The translations under genes were made by a program, and so were the position numbers. Shown in pieces: positions 10,054 to 23,739 of a stretch of DNA of 64,000 nt. Source of the stretch: Cyclaneusma minus (taxonomy: Eukaryota > Ascomycota > Leotiomycetes > Marthamycetales > Marthamycetaceae); NCBI GenBank assembly GCA_037179335.1, contig JAKZHN010000008.1, positions 620,001-684,000 on the forward strand, written 5' to 3'. The stretch's first letter is position 1. Each line of letters begins with the position of its first letter. Below the pieces are notes generated by a model. That model was not told where the DNA came from and did no database searches. It was given only the letters and a program-made list of their open reading frames with translations.

Positions 10054-13000
10054 GGTGAAGGGGATAGCTTGGAAGGCGGCTCGAACTTGCTTGTTCCCGG
10101 TAGGCTGGGCGAGGATGCCAGACTCCTGGTGAGCGGATCGAGGTAAGGGGATTGAGAAGACGCTTGGTTCTTGGCCCTCTCAGGGACTGGGGACTTGGGG
10201 AGGGCTGTGGAGACTGCGTCGAGCTCGTAGACGCCGTTTGCGACAGATGGAGCCGCATCGATGTCGTTTGAGCTACTGAGGTTGCCGTCTGTTGCCGACG
10301 ATGATGACCCACCTCGGGTTGTTTGATATGTAGCTGCGGCTTAGCTTGGCTTACCAAGTCTCGAAGCCTTTGGGCATGGTGAAGGCGTGCTAGCAGCTAG
10401 GTCGCCTCATCGATGCCGATTGCTGCAGGAAGACTAAGAATCGCGAGATAAAATTGCGAAACGATAACGGATAACAATGACAGTAAGGATGAAGTTTCTG
10501 CACCTAACTTGCTCGCAATGCCCTCATCCGACGAGTCTGTCGTGTTCGCAGAGGCTGAGCAGATGCAGAGACTGACTGACTTACAGGTTGCAGTGGCTGA
10601 GGCTGAATCTGAATTGACATCGCAGGATCGATTGCTGGCATGTTCGGCAGCCTCGCCGATTCGCCTGGCACAGCATCGATCTTCCGGATCCGGTATTGCG
10701 AGTCCCCAAGTTTTTGGGAGCCAGCCGCCATCGTCAACATCGAGGCTCAAGCAAGGCGGAAGGCGGAGCGCTGGCAGTGCATCACCGTGCCCGGTCACGT
10801 GCGGCCCATTCGGCCCAGATCGTCAAGAGATGTGGGGCTCAACCCATCGAAAGCTCCGCGATTCTCCGTGCAGGACCCCTACTAGGGTCCCGGTCAGCAA
10901 TACGAACCCGACATAGTCCCGAAAACATCGAAGAGCAATTGAAGATGTTTGATGTTCAGGATGTGTTTGACACTGGTCTGATTTCGCAAGCTTAAAGAAA
11001 ACCCAAGAGTTGGCCATGGCTTCAGATTGAATTTGGCAAACTCTATCTCGTCTTCGAGAAGGATGTGGCTGTGGGCAGTTTTCGGAGTTCCGATGAGCAC
11101 AGAGCAACGGCACCCGGATCCAAGGTGTAGCCTTTGGGTTGATTCGCCCGGTTCCTGGAGGCTGGGGTGCTGCATGTGTGAGCATGGTTCTTGGTGTTCT
11201 GAGCTGGAGCACGTTTGGGAGCTCTTCCAGCCACATAGTCCTTGAGAAAATCATGATGAGGATCCTCGAGTGACCCACGGCAAAGGCAGTGAGGGCGTAT
11301 CATTCGATGGGCTGACTCCGCATTTGTTTGGCTAAAGGGGTCTGAAGGACTTCAAACTGTCCAATTGATCCAATCGAAGGACATTCGGTCGTCGGATCAA
11401 AGGATGCACCAGCGAGCGGAAGGTCAGAACGGCACCAGTCTGTATGCATGCCAACTCTGCCAAGTCATATCGTAAAGGACCCTTCAACATCGGCGGTGAA
11501 GACGCGGTTTGAAAGGCCTCGTCTTGAACATTGTTGAGTCACATGTTCAAGAGCAACGCGGAATGGGACGCATTTGAAGATGTGGTGGCAAGAACAGGAG
11601 AGTCAGCTGGTCACATATGTAAGGTCATGCATTGGGCAGACCGGTCGACAACAAGTGATGACAAGGCGGAAGAGGCATCTTGTCTGTTCTTGTGCCGTTC
11701 TTCATGTTGATACTCTCCCATGCAGTGTTTCGCTCATCGATCGGAGTCTCATCATGTCCCAGCACCATGGTGATGGACCACCACTTTGCAAGCATCCCCC
11801 GCCGTCGCTCTCGAAGATCGTACGCTTCACGACACGACGTCCAGGGTCCAGAGCGGTCGCAGCATCGGAACTCCGAAAAAGGATGATCGACCAGAACGCA
11901 AGACATTCCAAATTCTATGCTGGAACACGGGAAGACTGAGGCTATTCAGACCGTTGGGTACTTCACGTGGTGGCTGGGAGTGCGGTATAGGTCCGCGGTT
12001 GCACAAGATCTGGGGAGAGAAAGTTTAACGGGGTGATCAAGGGTCGTGTAGGGTCGTGTAAGACTCATGGGCGGCTTCCATCGGACCATGTTGGAGAGAA
12101 GAGATGGTGGTGGCGGGATTCGGGAGATTTGGGATTCCAAATGTGGTGGTGGTGAGAGCTTTGAACTGAACTACTAAGAGTCAAACAACAGAATATAGGA
12201 GCCTCTTACCGTCGCTATCAGCAGCAGCACGTCCTGGAACAGGGATTGCTGTTTCAATGCTTTCTGATCGGTGAGCCGGGGGTCGTCATATGGACTGGAT
12301 GATGGTAATTGGATGGCATCGACGGCAACTGAGCAAGCTCATTACCGGATGTAGTAGTCCGGCTTGCAGGTTTACTGAATCTGCTTGCTAAGTGATTCGA
12401 GACAAAGATATATGAATAATAGTAGTTGGTTGGTGATGATTGATGAAGATTCGCCAGCGTTCTGGACGAACGGATAGCATTCGGCCACAGCCACGCTACA
12501 TGTAGCAGGTTACACACACGGAAAAATCTTTTAGCGTTGTGCTCCCATCTAACGACCTAACAGCGCTCCCAGAGTCCAGACCTCTTCAGTCTTCTCCCAT
12601 TCTTTCAAATCAACTCGGCCTCTTTCTCCGGATTCTCCAGTTTGTGTTTGTCACATTTTGCGGGACTTTTTTCGCGCGTCGGGGCCGCTATTCGTCACTT
12701 GTTAACCCATGAGATAATCCCAAGGGTGCAAGCTGCGGTGGAGAAAAACCAGCGCTGCGAAGTGGGGATTGGCAGTTTCCCAAGTGGGGAAACAAGATGG
12801 TGGGACATAGCTGCAGCGATCTCGGGATGGCTTCGCTATTATTCGCTATACTTGGCGGCCGGAAAGGACAGCACGGCAGGGTGGTCGATCGATGATGGCT
12901 GGTTTGAGAGATGCGAGCTTGAGCCTTGAGGCTGGGGAAGAGAGGATACGAGGTTTCGCGACTCATGTAAGCGAGTTGGAATGTTCTGAGATGGCTTCCA

Positions 13001-13973
13001 TGGAAGGGGTATAATAGGAGGCCGAGAAAAGGGCTGACCAGGCTGGATTATAGGAAATAGAGTTCCTTTGAAGCTTGCGATCTGGCAATGGCGAGTAAGC
13101 CCGGCTTGTATTGGCAAGAAAGCAGTGAGGATGGCGGTGTGAGATATTATTTCAACGTCGTTCTGTAAATTGAGCCTTCACTTTTGATGAGGATAGTCGG
13201 CCGGGGTCGTTTCAGGCCGATCTGGTTTCTAATTGCATAACTGGCTGGGCGGGATGATGTGTGCTTCTAGTTCGTGTAGCTGTGATTGGATCGTCATACT
13301 GGAATCTGCAGCTGTATGGAGCACCAGCGTCGGGATGAGGGTTCGAGTGATTGCTGTCAGGATTGCGCCTCTCGCCCCGCATATTCTTCGGCACTTTGGG
13401 TAGCGCAAACTCTAAATTCCAAAGGGCCGGTAAGGCCAAGCCTCGAGGCTGGAGCAGGAGGCTTGACTGCGGCTTGGGCTGCTTCGGATGTACCTGTACC
13501 ACGCCTTCTGGCACTCTCGCCTGTCAAAGCATAGAAGGAATTCCGAAGAAGTTTAAATTCTGTGGCTGCCAAAATAAGCTCTCGGTCTTCGCTCGGGATC
13601 AATCCTCATCTGGGGGTCCTGACAAACCAGGCACATCAAATAGCTTGACGATGATCTGAGCTTCAAAGCCTGCCGGACCAACTGTGATGAATGGCCCCAC
13701 TGTCAAGATGCCCAGACGACGCCATGTGCTTCATCTCCCCGACCCCCGGCTCGCTCCCCTGTCACTTGCTGCCTCCCTGCCGCCTGTTCTCCCCTCTTCC
13801 CATGGTTTAACCCTATTTATCAACACCTCGATGTCACTCCGTACCTCGTACTATATAACAACCACCTGCACGGCCCTCACTTCCTGACTCTAAGCCATTC
13901 CCATTCAACACCAATCCTGAGTCGAAACTGGGACCTACACTGTCAAGATTCATCAACCGAACAACACTTCAAA
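10054..13973. other. gene-poor stretch
   Basis: Most of this is empty. On the minus strand, an ATG at about 10731 opens a short frame (MAAGSQKLGDSQYRIRKID...) that reaches a good GTAAGT donor at about 10591. Further down, an unrelated frame reads SPYLDPLTRSLASSPSLPG near 10150. These could be exons of a gene 5' of the HET relic, but I could not connect them in frame. From 10.9 to 13.8 kb I see nothing. A TATA-like ACTATATAA at about 13850 belongs to the bZIP gene. Confidence 0.4.
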
Positions 13974-14659
13974 ATGTTAGAGCAAGCTCAGCCAAAGAGT
14001 AAGCTCCCCCACTTGTGACTTGACCACCTCCAATGCTCCACTCCCCAACCCATCATGACTTCCCCAGAACCACATCTTGATGTCCACATCGAACACATCA
14101 TCACTTCCCCACTAACAAATCAACAGGCACACGTCCCTCCAAGAGACCCGTCTCTCGTCTCACGGAAGCCCAGCTTGAACGCAAACGCGCCAACGACCGT
14201 CAAGCCCAACGCAACATCCGCCAAAAAACCAAAGCCCACATCGAAGCCCTCGAGCAGCGCGTCCACGACCTCGAAGGCCTGCGCAACAGCGCCGAAATCG
14301 AGCGCATGATGGAGCGCAATCGTGCTCTCGAGTACGAAATCGCCCAGCTCCGTGCCCAACTCAAGATCAAGTCTGAAAACACCGGCATGCCAATGCCTCT
14401 CATGGACCACAAGGACATGACCAACTACTGGAACCAACCCAGCTTGTTTCCCTGGGTGAACTCGTGTCAGGATGTCACTGCGGGCTTGGGTGGCATGGGT
14501 GCAGGTGCGGATGGGCTGCCTATGTATGGGGGTGTGCCGATGAGTGTGAGCACGAGTTATATGGACGATAGTGCTGAGTCGTCGGATGAGGTGTACACCC
14601 CGTATACCACCAGCGGCTGGCACTCGACGATGCCCGTGGAGAGTCCTCAGTTTCAATGA
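13974..14659 (+). CDS. small bZIP transcription factor
   Basis: Two exons (13974-13998, 14127-14659) encode 185 aa. The first exon gives only MLEQAQPK and ends at GTAAGC. The 128-bp intron has a CTAAC branch site 10 bp before the acceptor. The basic region follows at about residues 20-45 (RKRANDRQAQRNIRQKTKAH), with the N-x7-R-type spacing of fungal bZIPs. A leucine zipper and acidic coiled coil cover about 46-90 (IEALEQRVHDLEG and on). The tail is Gly/Met/Ser-rich with an acidic DDSAESSDE patch. It should act as a nuclear dimer on a pseudo-palindromic site. The brevity and very short first exon resemble the AP-1/Aspergillus-type small bZIPs of unknown target. The ATG is preceded by CAAA, a good fungal context. 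Confidence 0.9.
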
Positions 14660-15550
14660 CGGTGAGGGGTACCTGCTGGCGACAACATCATCAACTGTCA
14701 GCAAGCCTAGCGGCATCGAGTCACGACACTACTGCTCAGACAACATCTTCATCGACTGACACGAGAGGATCCATCGAGGACTGACGACTCGATGCCTGCC
14801 AGACATCCGGCACCACATTTCCTTCCACATCGCCCCTTCTCCACTCATCTGTCCGGAGTTTTTCCAATTTAGTATCGCCATAGAGTCATTTCAAGGGAGT
14901 GATGGCAACTCCACACAAGGGGAGGTCTACGATTGCACGAAGGAGTTTTGAAGTCTTTGATGACAGAGGGGCAGGAGATGGGGGTTGGCAAACATTCGTT
15001 TACATGGCGTTTTGGAAACAAAATCCTCACAGCACAGGCGTCCAAGATCTACTCGGGTGGCAGATTACTAGGGGAGGCGTTGCTTTTTCGTTGTCATATC
15101 TTGGGAGGGGTGCTGTGATGGAATGGATGGGATGAGATGATACCTATAGCATGAGCAAAGCTCACATGGAGTGATGAATTTTTGGGAGGGAGGAACTTCT
15201 GTCTACTTTGCGAGAATCGACATAGATGCGAGAATTTACTTGGTGTTACAAGCAGTGCGTCTCATATGAAGCGTGAATCTTTGTATCATTTTGTGTTGTG
15301 TCATCGATGCAGTCTTGGGTGACTTCGACATATGTTCAGACTCCACTCTACAGTTCTCATCCCCATCATCGACAGCGCGTTCAACCACAATTCATCACCC
15401 ACGACATGCCAGTGACATGCCACCACCAAATCCCATCATCGCCCTCTGATTTGACGTCTTCCCGTCCTCGCACACCACTCTAGTCTCCAAAGTTTAGCCA
15501 CCCGTCTAAAAAGTTCGCGAACAGCGCTGGACCCTTCCAGAAGACGCGTC

Positions 15551-15591
15551 CACCAGCACCAGCACCAGCACCAGCACCAGCACCAGCACCA
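15551..15591 (+). repeat. (CACCAG)n microsatellite
   Basis: About seven tandem copies of the hexamer CACCAG, one of the longer perfect simple repeats in the window. It is not inside a supported gene. Confidence 0.9.
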
Positions 15592-15830
15592 ACACTGCCA
15601 CTGTCCAGCCACCATTAGGCACCATCACCGTCGCCTCTCAGCACTATCCGATGTTTTGTCAGTCCAGACTTCTACCTGAGCAAGTTATGATACTCAAATC
15701 TTCGCTTTCGCAGTTTCCAGAACCGCATCGCCACGCTCCATCGGATCTTTCTCAAATCATTCCAAATACTCCAAATATCCGAACTCTTTCACCTTGCATC
15801 CGTTCCAGAACGTCCCATACATACATGATA

Positions 15831-15882
15831 GCCGTCGCCAACCGCCATCGCCTACCGCCATCGCCAACCCCCGTCGCCACCA
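15831..15882 (+). repeat. imperfect 12-bp tandem repeat
   Basis: About four imperfect copies of a unit close to CCGCCATCGCCA lie in tandem. Confidence 0.65.
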
Positions 15883-18800
15883 AAACAATTATCCGAAAGG
15901 CCACGCCACCACTCCGCCGTCACTCCGGCCAGCGCCACCAAAGTGACTCACCCACACAGAAGATTGCAAAAACCTTTTCAAAAACTTTTTTCACAGATTT
16001 CTAGAACTCCCGCGAATCCGACCCGACCCCAGATCACAAACCCTTCGACGCGCATCTCGCGCGCAGCACCGTGGCAAAGCAAGCTTTCCGTCAAAACCCA
16101 GCCCCAAGCCCCTTCCCGTGTGTTGTTGTCAGTCGGACGTGTCATATTGGCACAAACGGCGAGTACTTCTAGAGCCCGAAACTCAAAAATCTGCATGTAC
16201 TTGGTGGAAAATACCAAGTAACCTGAGCAACCGGATTCCAGCCGCGTCCTAGGGCTTCTAGGCAGCCTGGCGGGAAGAGGGATGGAAAGTTGAATGCCAT
16301 GACAAGTGCCCAGCGAGTGCGCGTATCGCCATGATTCAACCAACTTTGCGATGGCTTCGGGGCTCCGATGGGATGGGAAATCTGGGTTGATGGGTTGGTG
16401 GAAAGGTAATTTTGTGAGTGCGGAATGGTGGAATTAACTCCAAGTATCGAAGTCTCGAGATGCTCAAGAAATCACCAAGCACGAAGCGCGAAGTCCAAGA
16501 CGCATTGTACAGACACGTGTTATTTTCTTCAAGTCGTTCTCTAGCGTCAAACTATCCCATTGAAATCGCTCCGATTTGAAACCTACGCGTTTTGCAAGCA
16601 CGGAAAGCTCCTGGCAGTTTTCTAGCCTCTCTCCACGCGTTTTTGCTGCCTCGTTTTGTCGCAGTCCTTTATCACATTCAGTTCGTTCTTCCTTTCTTGT
16701 GTTCCCAGTTTGTTTACATTATATCGCAGCCTCGTTAAGCCCAAGCGTTCTTGATTGGCAAGCTGGCAAAGCTGCCTAAAGCTTAAAAGACGCGTCATTG
16801 GCCCGGACGACTGGGACGAGGAAGCGAAGAAATCTCGAAAGTCTTGAGCTATCAACCGCTAAGAATTGTTTTTTTCTTCAGGGCAATGCCGTAGCTACCC
16901 TTCAGCTACGACACTGGTCGTTATCGTGCCAATTCGAATCAAGGGATTGGTAGAATCGTAGGTGCACATGCTGTGAAGACTGGAGTTATCGCCAACCCTC
17001 TATCCACGGCTTGAAAGGCCAAAGTGCTGTCACTACTGGACGATCAGGGCTTCTCCAATGAGTTTCGGAGTCAGCGCACGTATCATAAGTATGAATATTC
17101 GTCGTCACAGCAGAGCGACCAGACCGCAAAGGAGTAGGTCCAAGAGCCGCAAGATCGTCCAAGAGACCACAGCTGTGCAAAAGTCGCAGCAATTCAAGCT
17201 GTCCAAGCGGTGCATGTGCCAGTCGCTTCTCCTTGTCCTTCTTCGGTGTTGTCTCGTGGTGCCTACGTGGCAGTAGCTGTCTCTGTCATATGATGATGAT
17301 ATCCTTCGCATCTTATTCCGAGATATTCATCTTCATATGAAAGTGATATTCACTCGCGCATATGACGTGATAGCTGTCGACGATCCCACTCGGTAGACAA
17401 CTACCGATTGAGTCGATGACGCTGTTTGGATGTCCCAAATAATGACGTTTATTCTGTTATTTTTGGTGACTTGAAGGATTCAGATCCGAGAGATCTCCGT
17501 TGTGGACATCTGAATAGCGTTATACTCGCAGAAGGGCTGGGTGTCTGTGGAGACAGATAGGGGACTTCGGGCTTTGAAATCTTAATTGAAGGTCAGAGGC
17601 TGGAGGCTTGAGATTCTCCAGTCAATTCTCCATACTTTAAGCTTCGAGGGGGGATTGGGATGAGCGCTCTGCGCCGGAGCGGTACATGTATGGGCGGGAT
17701 GCGGGAGCTTCTGGGAGGGGGAAGTGGGACTATTTCGTGGGCGGGATTGAGGGGCTGGGGCTGATGGGACATGGATGAGGGGAGTTTGGAGAAAATGGGT
17801 CAACGGTGGGGTTAGGCGGTTGGATCAGGATAGATGCTTGGCTATGCTTGGACATGACGAGCGAGCCCCAGGCGCCAGCGATCCCATCTTGCCCGCGGCT
17901 CAGCAACAGCGGGGGTAGCCAGGAACATGCTTTGGGGTCGGGCGGTTGTGGATGACTTCAATTCTTGTCTGTGTTTTCGAGTCTTGTTTAAGCTGATATT
18001 TCTAGGCGACGAGGCGACGAGAGTGGAATTCATTCCGTGTTGGCGGAATGGAAAGGAGGTTGAATGATACAAAGTTAGGTGAAAAAGACTTGGGATCATA
18101 TTTGAGTTTGGATCTGCACCGGTATGTTATCACAATGGCGCCATTCTCGCTCCCACCTGCCCCCAAAAATCTCTTCGTGTTGTTTATTTCGACAACTCGA
18201 GACGTGCCAAGTGGGAATGGAAGCCAAAGAACTCTCAAGATGGAAACTGCCTAGCACCCGGGATAGTCGATCTCTCGTTTGGGACTGCTCTATCAGCCAA
18301 CTTCAACGCATGTGAAGATCCATCAAGGGCTCACGACATGGCCCCAGCCTGCAAAGAAAGTGAATAGGATGTGATGGATTCAGTCAACAGCAATTTCGAG
18401 AAGCTTTCCGTTGAAACTCCAAAGTCATTATTCTAGAGTTTTGCCTTTCCGGCAAGTGGAGTGGTGTTTTCCCTGGTTGAGGGGGTTGACTCTCTCGATC
18501 CCGCTTCACCTTCTCCTTTCAGCGAGAGTTTACTCTCGGTCTATAAGCAGAGCTTAAAATATGCTTAACTTCCACACAACAAGCATTTTCGGGATGTGGA
18601 GATGTGCTTGGCCTGTCCCGCATTCGAACAATCTTTGGGAACTTCCATGTCAAGAGGAGTGTGACGCCCTGTCTCATGTCAATAAGGTTGGTCTAAGCTC
18701 GAATGGGGTTGGTTTAACCTTATATCATGCGACAGGACGATTACGACACCGCGCGCAAGTTTATTTTGGAACTATGCTTTGAGTCAGAGCCACCGGGTGA

Positions 18801-21089
18801 GCGGTGCGTGATTGCCAATGGCTGTTTAGCAAGACTCTAGAAGCCTGGGGAGAAGCCTATGGTCATGACGGATCTTGTCACATTATGGTGGCCGCGCGGG
18901 GAAGCATCGTGGCCGTGGAGCGAGGTTAGTTGGACGGGGACGATGAAGAAAGGAGCTTGAGCGTGATATTGGCGAGGGACACCCCTGAGCTGTATGCCAT
19001 CGGTACTGGTATCCGGGACTTGGAGTTTGGTACCGGAACCTCTGAACTCTTATGTGCGGAATTCGGGGTTGTCTGGGAGGATCGCTTGTAAGTCAGAAAG
19101 CCAAGATATAGGGATGTTGCCTGGGAGAGCTGATCGACGATGAGAACGTAGGGAGCAAGCGGGACGAGTGAGGAAAGTGTTGCGATGATGATGCGGTCTG
19201 AAGTCTCACATACGGCTGATGTCACGCTTTAGGAACAACTCCAGACAAGACGACGGCATATCTGGGTTGAAGATCACATCTCGGAATCTTTACAAGACCC
19301 GCATTGGAGGAGGTTAACAACTGGTGACACACGCTCCTTTTTTCACTGTTCCAATTTTCAGCCTTTCGGTTTATTATTTGGAACCAGCATTCAGTCCTCT
19401 TTTCAGACTTTCGGCTTCTCATACCTAAAACCGACATCTGAACCCACCGAATACCAGAATTGACGATCTTTGGTCCTTCAGGACATCCACGAGACCAGAG
19501 CCGCATCATGGCGACATCACAATCATCGCTTCAATCTCTTGATGTCTCTTGTCAGTCTTAACTCCTCCAAGTGACTCCACCTCCTCCCTGTTGGCTCCAG
19601 GGCCAAGCAAGCGGTGTTTTTAGAATCCACAACTTTGACCTTCTTGCTGCATGCAATGCATTCCGACCGCCATCCTCCGGCTGCTCACGATGCTTGAAGT
19701 TTTCAAACACCCGGACATACATCGTGAAGTCTTCTCAAACACCAGTGATCACAGATCAGCATCTCCATGCCGGTTCAACATCGGACACCTCACCCATGAA
19801 GCAGCCAAGCCCGTATGATCATCACAAAAAAGCTTATTACCAGCGGCACGGAGCAAATCAGCGCCCTTAAAGCGTTGGAATCCTTGAACTCGAACAGTCC
19901 GAGGCTCCGAAGGCCCCTGATGATCCAAGCCAAGATCTCGGCTCTCCACTCTCCAGTCGCATTGAACATGAGTCTCCAGCTGCTTCAATACATGTATGTA
20001 GAGTACGGACTGTGTCACTATTTTTTCAACCGGCTGCGCCGCTGCCTCGCTGACTGTGTTCAGCAACATTGTACAATAAACGCCGTACCACGAGGATATC
20101 AAGAATCCGAGAGTCTTCCGAGCCACTTGGTGTTCGTTGTACTCATACCTCAGCAGGAAACTTCCGTAGGTTCACGTCCTGTGGCTTTTGACGCTGTGGC
20201 TGGAAAACAGATCTTAAACAAGAACAAACTCCGACTCAAACGGGAAGATCTGAAAAAACCTGGATAAATTCAGCTCGCGTTGATATATCGAAGCCTATGA
20301 GGACTGGTTTGTCGCCGTGCCGGCCCGACTCGATGTTCAGAGGTCAATCGGTGGATTCAAAATGGCCGGTAGTCACTCCTAATCATTTGCTGCGGACTTT
20401 TCATTGGTTTCTGCAGTCACTGAGAGATGGAACAAGGCATATACCCTCAAGCTGAACACAAGTTGTGTCACAGAAGTTGAAGCAAGGAAATCATTCAACA
20501 AGCCAATTCGGATGGAATTTGTCAGCATCGATGTTGTTTTACCAGCACTGCTGAGTGGACACGTAGGTGATGTCATTGTTGTTTGTCTGGCCTAGTTCTA
20601 TTTTTAGTTTCTTTGAGAATTGGGCTTTCTCCCTTTTGCTCAATGCCCATTGTCTTTACAAATCCGGTCAACCCCTGATGTTCTCTTTGTTCATTGTCAA
20701 TTAGATAATAGGAGGCTTCTCCGTGATCTATCGTCTTGTTGTGCTTACTATCTAAATTACTTTCTTGTACCATCATTATTGTCAAAAATTTCACTTAATT
20801 TCATTCTCCAGTTCATATATACACAAGCGACCAAGTTGCGCTTCTTTCCTTCCCAAAACCAGGAGTTCAGGGCCGCCACACTGACACTTCTATTGTCGAT
20901 CACCAAACCACCAATACCCAGAACACGAGACTAACGACCGAAAAAAAGGGAGCTATCAACTTCAGGTTTCCCCAAAGACAAATTTCAAATAATTTAGCAA
21001 CCCAACGCCGGTAGTTGGTTCTGCAAGATATAAGACTACACTAACAGATTTAGACAATAGACCGAATACAACAGGGCTCCTAACCCAAA

Positions 21090-22733
21090 ATGGGACGTCA
21101 AACGGCAGAATACAAAGCATGGCTCCGCAGCGAACCCAACTGGAAAAACCGGGTAGGAAAAGACTGGCGTGGCGTCCGCGTCCTCGGCCAAGGCGGCTAC
21201 GGCATCACCGGCCACTACCAATACGTCGGCACCAACCTCTCAGTCCGCGTGCGCGACCTATGCGTAAATCAAACCGCAACCAACGAGTTCGGTAGCTTCG
21301 GTGTCGGTGGTGGCGGAGGAGCAGTGCAAGAAGGAGACATGTTGAATCATTTCAAGGGCACTTGTCCGCATATTATACAGATTTTACATGGACCTTTTAC
21401 TGACACAGGAAGTGGGGTGGAGCTTGATAATGATATTGATGAGTTGGATGCGCCGGTGGAAAGGATTTATTTGGAGTTGATGGAGGGTGGGGATTTGTGT
21501 AGTGCTATTGAGAAGGCGAAGAAGACGAAGTATACGTGGAAGGAGGAGGAGTTGTGGAGTATTTTCTACTGTCTCACGAAGGCCGTGCTGGCTATGCATT
21601 CGGGGTCGGAAGATCCGGAGAAGAAGAGATGGGATAGGGCAGAGGTTTGTAAGTTTGGTCTATCACTCGTCTTTTGAAGTTCCCAAGGGCTAACTGTTGC
21701 GTTCTAGGTCATTTTGATATCAAGTTGGAGAACGGTGAGTTCCCCTATTTGATTAATCACAGATGTTGGTCGAAGCTAATGATACGATCTAGTACTCGTG
21801 GGTAAGAAGGACCAAACCGAACATAGTGATTGGCCAATCTGTAAGGTATGTACACACCCTTCCCTACTGTAGAGACAACACTCTTTTGGCTTTACAATTC
21901 TAATCTCGATATCTAGATAGCGGATTTTGGTCTCGCCGAGTTTGTCCCTACCGATGGAAGGAAGATGAAGGATTACGTTGCGAACCACCAAATGGTTGGA
22001 GACAAAAGGGTGGTCCCTCCTGTAAGTGATACCCAATTCCAATAATTTCCCTGAAGTGGATTCGAGTCTGCAAATGTGGAAGAAAACATTCCATGTTATT
22101 CAAAGCGGTAACTGACTCTGCGCAGGAAATAGACAGGGAATCAGAAGAGAAAGGTCGTCCGGCGCCCAAACGTCGCAAGCTAGGAACTGAATCTAATATC
22201 TGGTAAGTCTCTTATTCGTCAACAAGGCTTCATATTTCTGCAACAGCTGGTGCAGGGATGGCTAACCAACACAAACGTATAGGCAAATCGGATATGTCAT
22301 GTATTTCATCCTAGCCGACTACACGACCGAAGACTTCAAAGCCGAAAAAGAAACCCCATTCACCATGGCGTGGTCCAACCGTCTCAAGACCGGCCTAACA
22401 TATGGTCAAAAGCTCCGCTTCGACGTCGGCCTACGCAAATACTCACAGATGCTCCGCGAACTGATTCTCGAATGTCTTATGCACGAGCCCACTCAACGCC
22501 CCCCTATCGAAGAAGTTGTGCGCCGCTGTGGTCGCGCGCTCACAGCTGCCAGATCCAAACCACTTAGTTACCACAATAAATATCCGGAGGAAACGATGAC
22601 GGAAGAGGAATATGCTGAAGGGTTTGAATTGGTCTCTTCCGACCAGCCCGAGGCTCAAACAGGGCAGGAGGCGCAGGCCAGTGTGGGTGGTCGTCTGTTG
22701 AAAAATGTGTTGAAAAGGTTTTTTGAAGAATAG
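21090..22733 (+). CDS. divergent protein-kinase-like protein
   Basis: Six exons (21090-21648, 21708-21734, 21793-21845, 21917-22021, 22126-22202, 22283-22733) encode 423 aa; every junction joins in phase. Kinase landmarks are a glycine loop GQGGYG near residue 35, a hinge ELMEGGD near 130, HFDIKLEN in the tiny second exon at about 190, and ADFGLAEF. The usual VAIK lysine position reads VRVRD, and HRD is HFD. Asp, Lys and Asn of the catalytic loop and DFG are kept. Exon 6 encodes the C lobe (ECLMHEPTQRPPIEEVVRRC) and an acidic tail. It is probably a weak or atypical Ser/Thr kinase or pseudokinase of an expanded Leotiomycete family. A glycine stretch (VGGGGGA) after the N lobe and a poorly conserved APE region are further oddities. 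No signal or membrane segment is seen. Confidence 0.85.
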
Positions 22734-22864
22734 AAATCCCCAGACAATCCCAAAGATATTTCTACATTCAGTTCATCCATCCACTTCGTTTTCCCTGCGG
22801 GACTGGCACCGTGTTCATCATCGAGGCAGCAACAGCCGTGCCAAAAAGCAAAAGAAAAGTTGTT

Positions 22865-22951
22865 AGTTGTACTGAGGATCGAACTCAGAACCTTCTCGGA
22901 ACATTGCTCACAAGCTGTGAACGAGAAATCATAACCATTAGACCATACAAC
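22865..22951 (-). tRNA. tRNA-Val(CAC) with a 16-nt intron
   Basis: On the minus strand a 7-bp acceptor stem (GTTGTAT with GTACAAC), a D arm GGTCTAATGGTTATGA, an anticodon stem TCTCG/CGAGA and a perfect T arm (CTGAG-TTCGATC-CTCAG) are all present. The anticodon loop reads TTCACA and is followed by an insertion containing TGTG, which pairs with CACA as nuclear tRNA introns do. Removing 16 nt leaves a normal 7-nt loop with anticodon CAC and a 71-nt tRNA. Confidence 0.8.
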
Positions 22952-23739
22952 TGAATCCGGTGACCAGATAGTCGAATTTGTGGCGGGTAACCTTATCTTC
23001 CAACGGGAACAACTTCAGCTCAAATAGGAAAAGCTAAAAGGGACTCGGGTGAGTCGGGCCGATTCAGCTCGAGTTGATCCCTGTTTTGAATCACAAAGCT
23101 ATGGTCCAGTCTGACATTTAAATTTAGTAGTCGTGAAAATTCCACATCCGGCCGCTCCGTTTTCGTGATGTCGGGATGGTGGTGGGCTGGTGGCAGAGAT
23201 TTGTCCGGATCATTAAATTTCCGTCTCTCCGGCTTTTCGCTGTCCGCGACCCCGCTAGCTGGGATTAGAATCCGGAGCGGACAGACGGTCCGCCCCGAGC
23301 GGAAGCAAAATTATCAGATTCGCATCTTCACAGCAGCCAATAATCGCTCAAGGCGCGCTCGAGCCCCTTTTCGTGGAAACGCGAATTGTGGACACTGCCT
23401 CGAGCACAATTCACTGTTTAGGAGCAGAAAGATAAGGCGGGAGTACGAACGGCGAAAGTTGGTGAGTCTGTGTACGGACGCACGCGGTGTTGGATCGGTC
23501 ACTGACGCGTCATTTTGCAGAAGGATTTATTTTCTTGAGTGCTTGGAGACTTGAAGTCTGGAGGGAGATTGTCTAGGAAGGATTATTCTCTCTTTCGTTC
23601 AAGGAATTGGAGAGCTGTTCGGGGAAAGAGAAGTGGCTGCTTCCGAGCTTGGCAATTGGTGAAGAGCTTGGGATTCTAGAGACAGGTTGAGGACCGCTGA
23701 GTTGGCTGCTGAGAACACGGGATCAGGCCAAGAAAGACA
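22952..23739. promoter_or_regulatory. upstream region and probable 5' UTR of the PP2C gene
   Basis: No separate gene is supported. A canonical intron at 23462-23520 (GTGAGT, branch CACTGAC, acceptor TTTTGCAG, 59 bp) lies 220 bp before the PP2C start codon. It is probably a leader intron, and it means transcription starts upstream of 23460. Confidence 0.5.

Larger units (their letters stand above)
14660..21089. other. large gene-poor region
   Basis: This is 6.4 kb with no gene I can support. Open frames up to 150 codons (for example 19815-20267, plus) are unsupported. It contains two simple repeats, annotated separately. A TATA-like CATATATACAC near 20814 precedes the kinase-like gene. Confidence 0.45.

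Noticed and set aside
10504..10740. Short minus-strand frame starting MAAGSQKLGDSQ with a GTAAGT donor
   Set aside because: It looks like a first exon, but I could not join it in frame to any downstream exon, so it is only noted in the gap entry.
23165..23554. 129-codon open frame upstream of the PP2C gene
   Set aside because: It runs through a canonical intron (23462-23520) that better fits the 5' UTR of the phosphatase gene.
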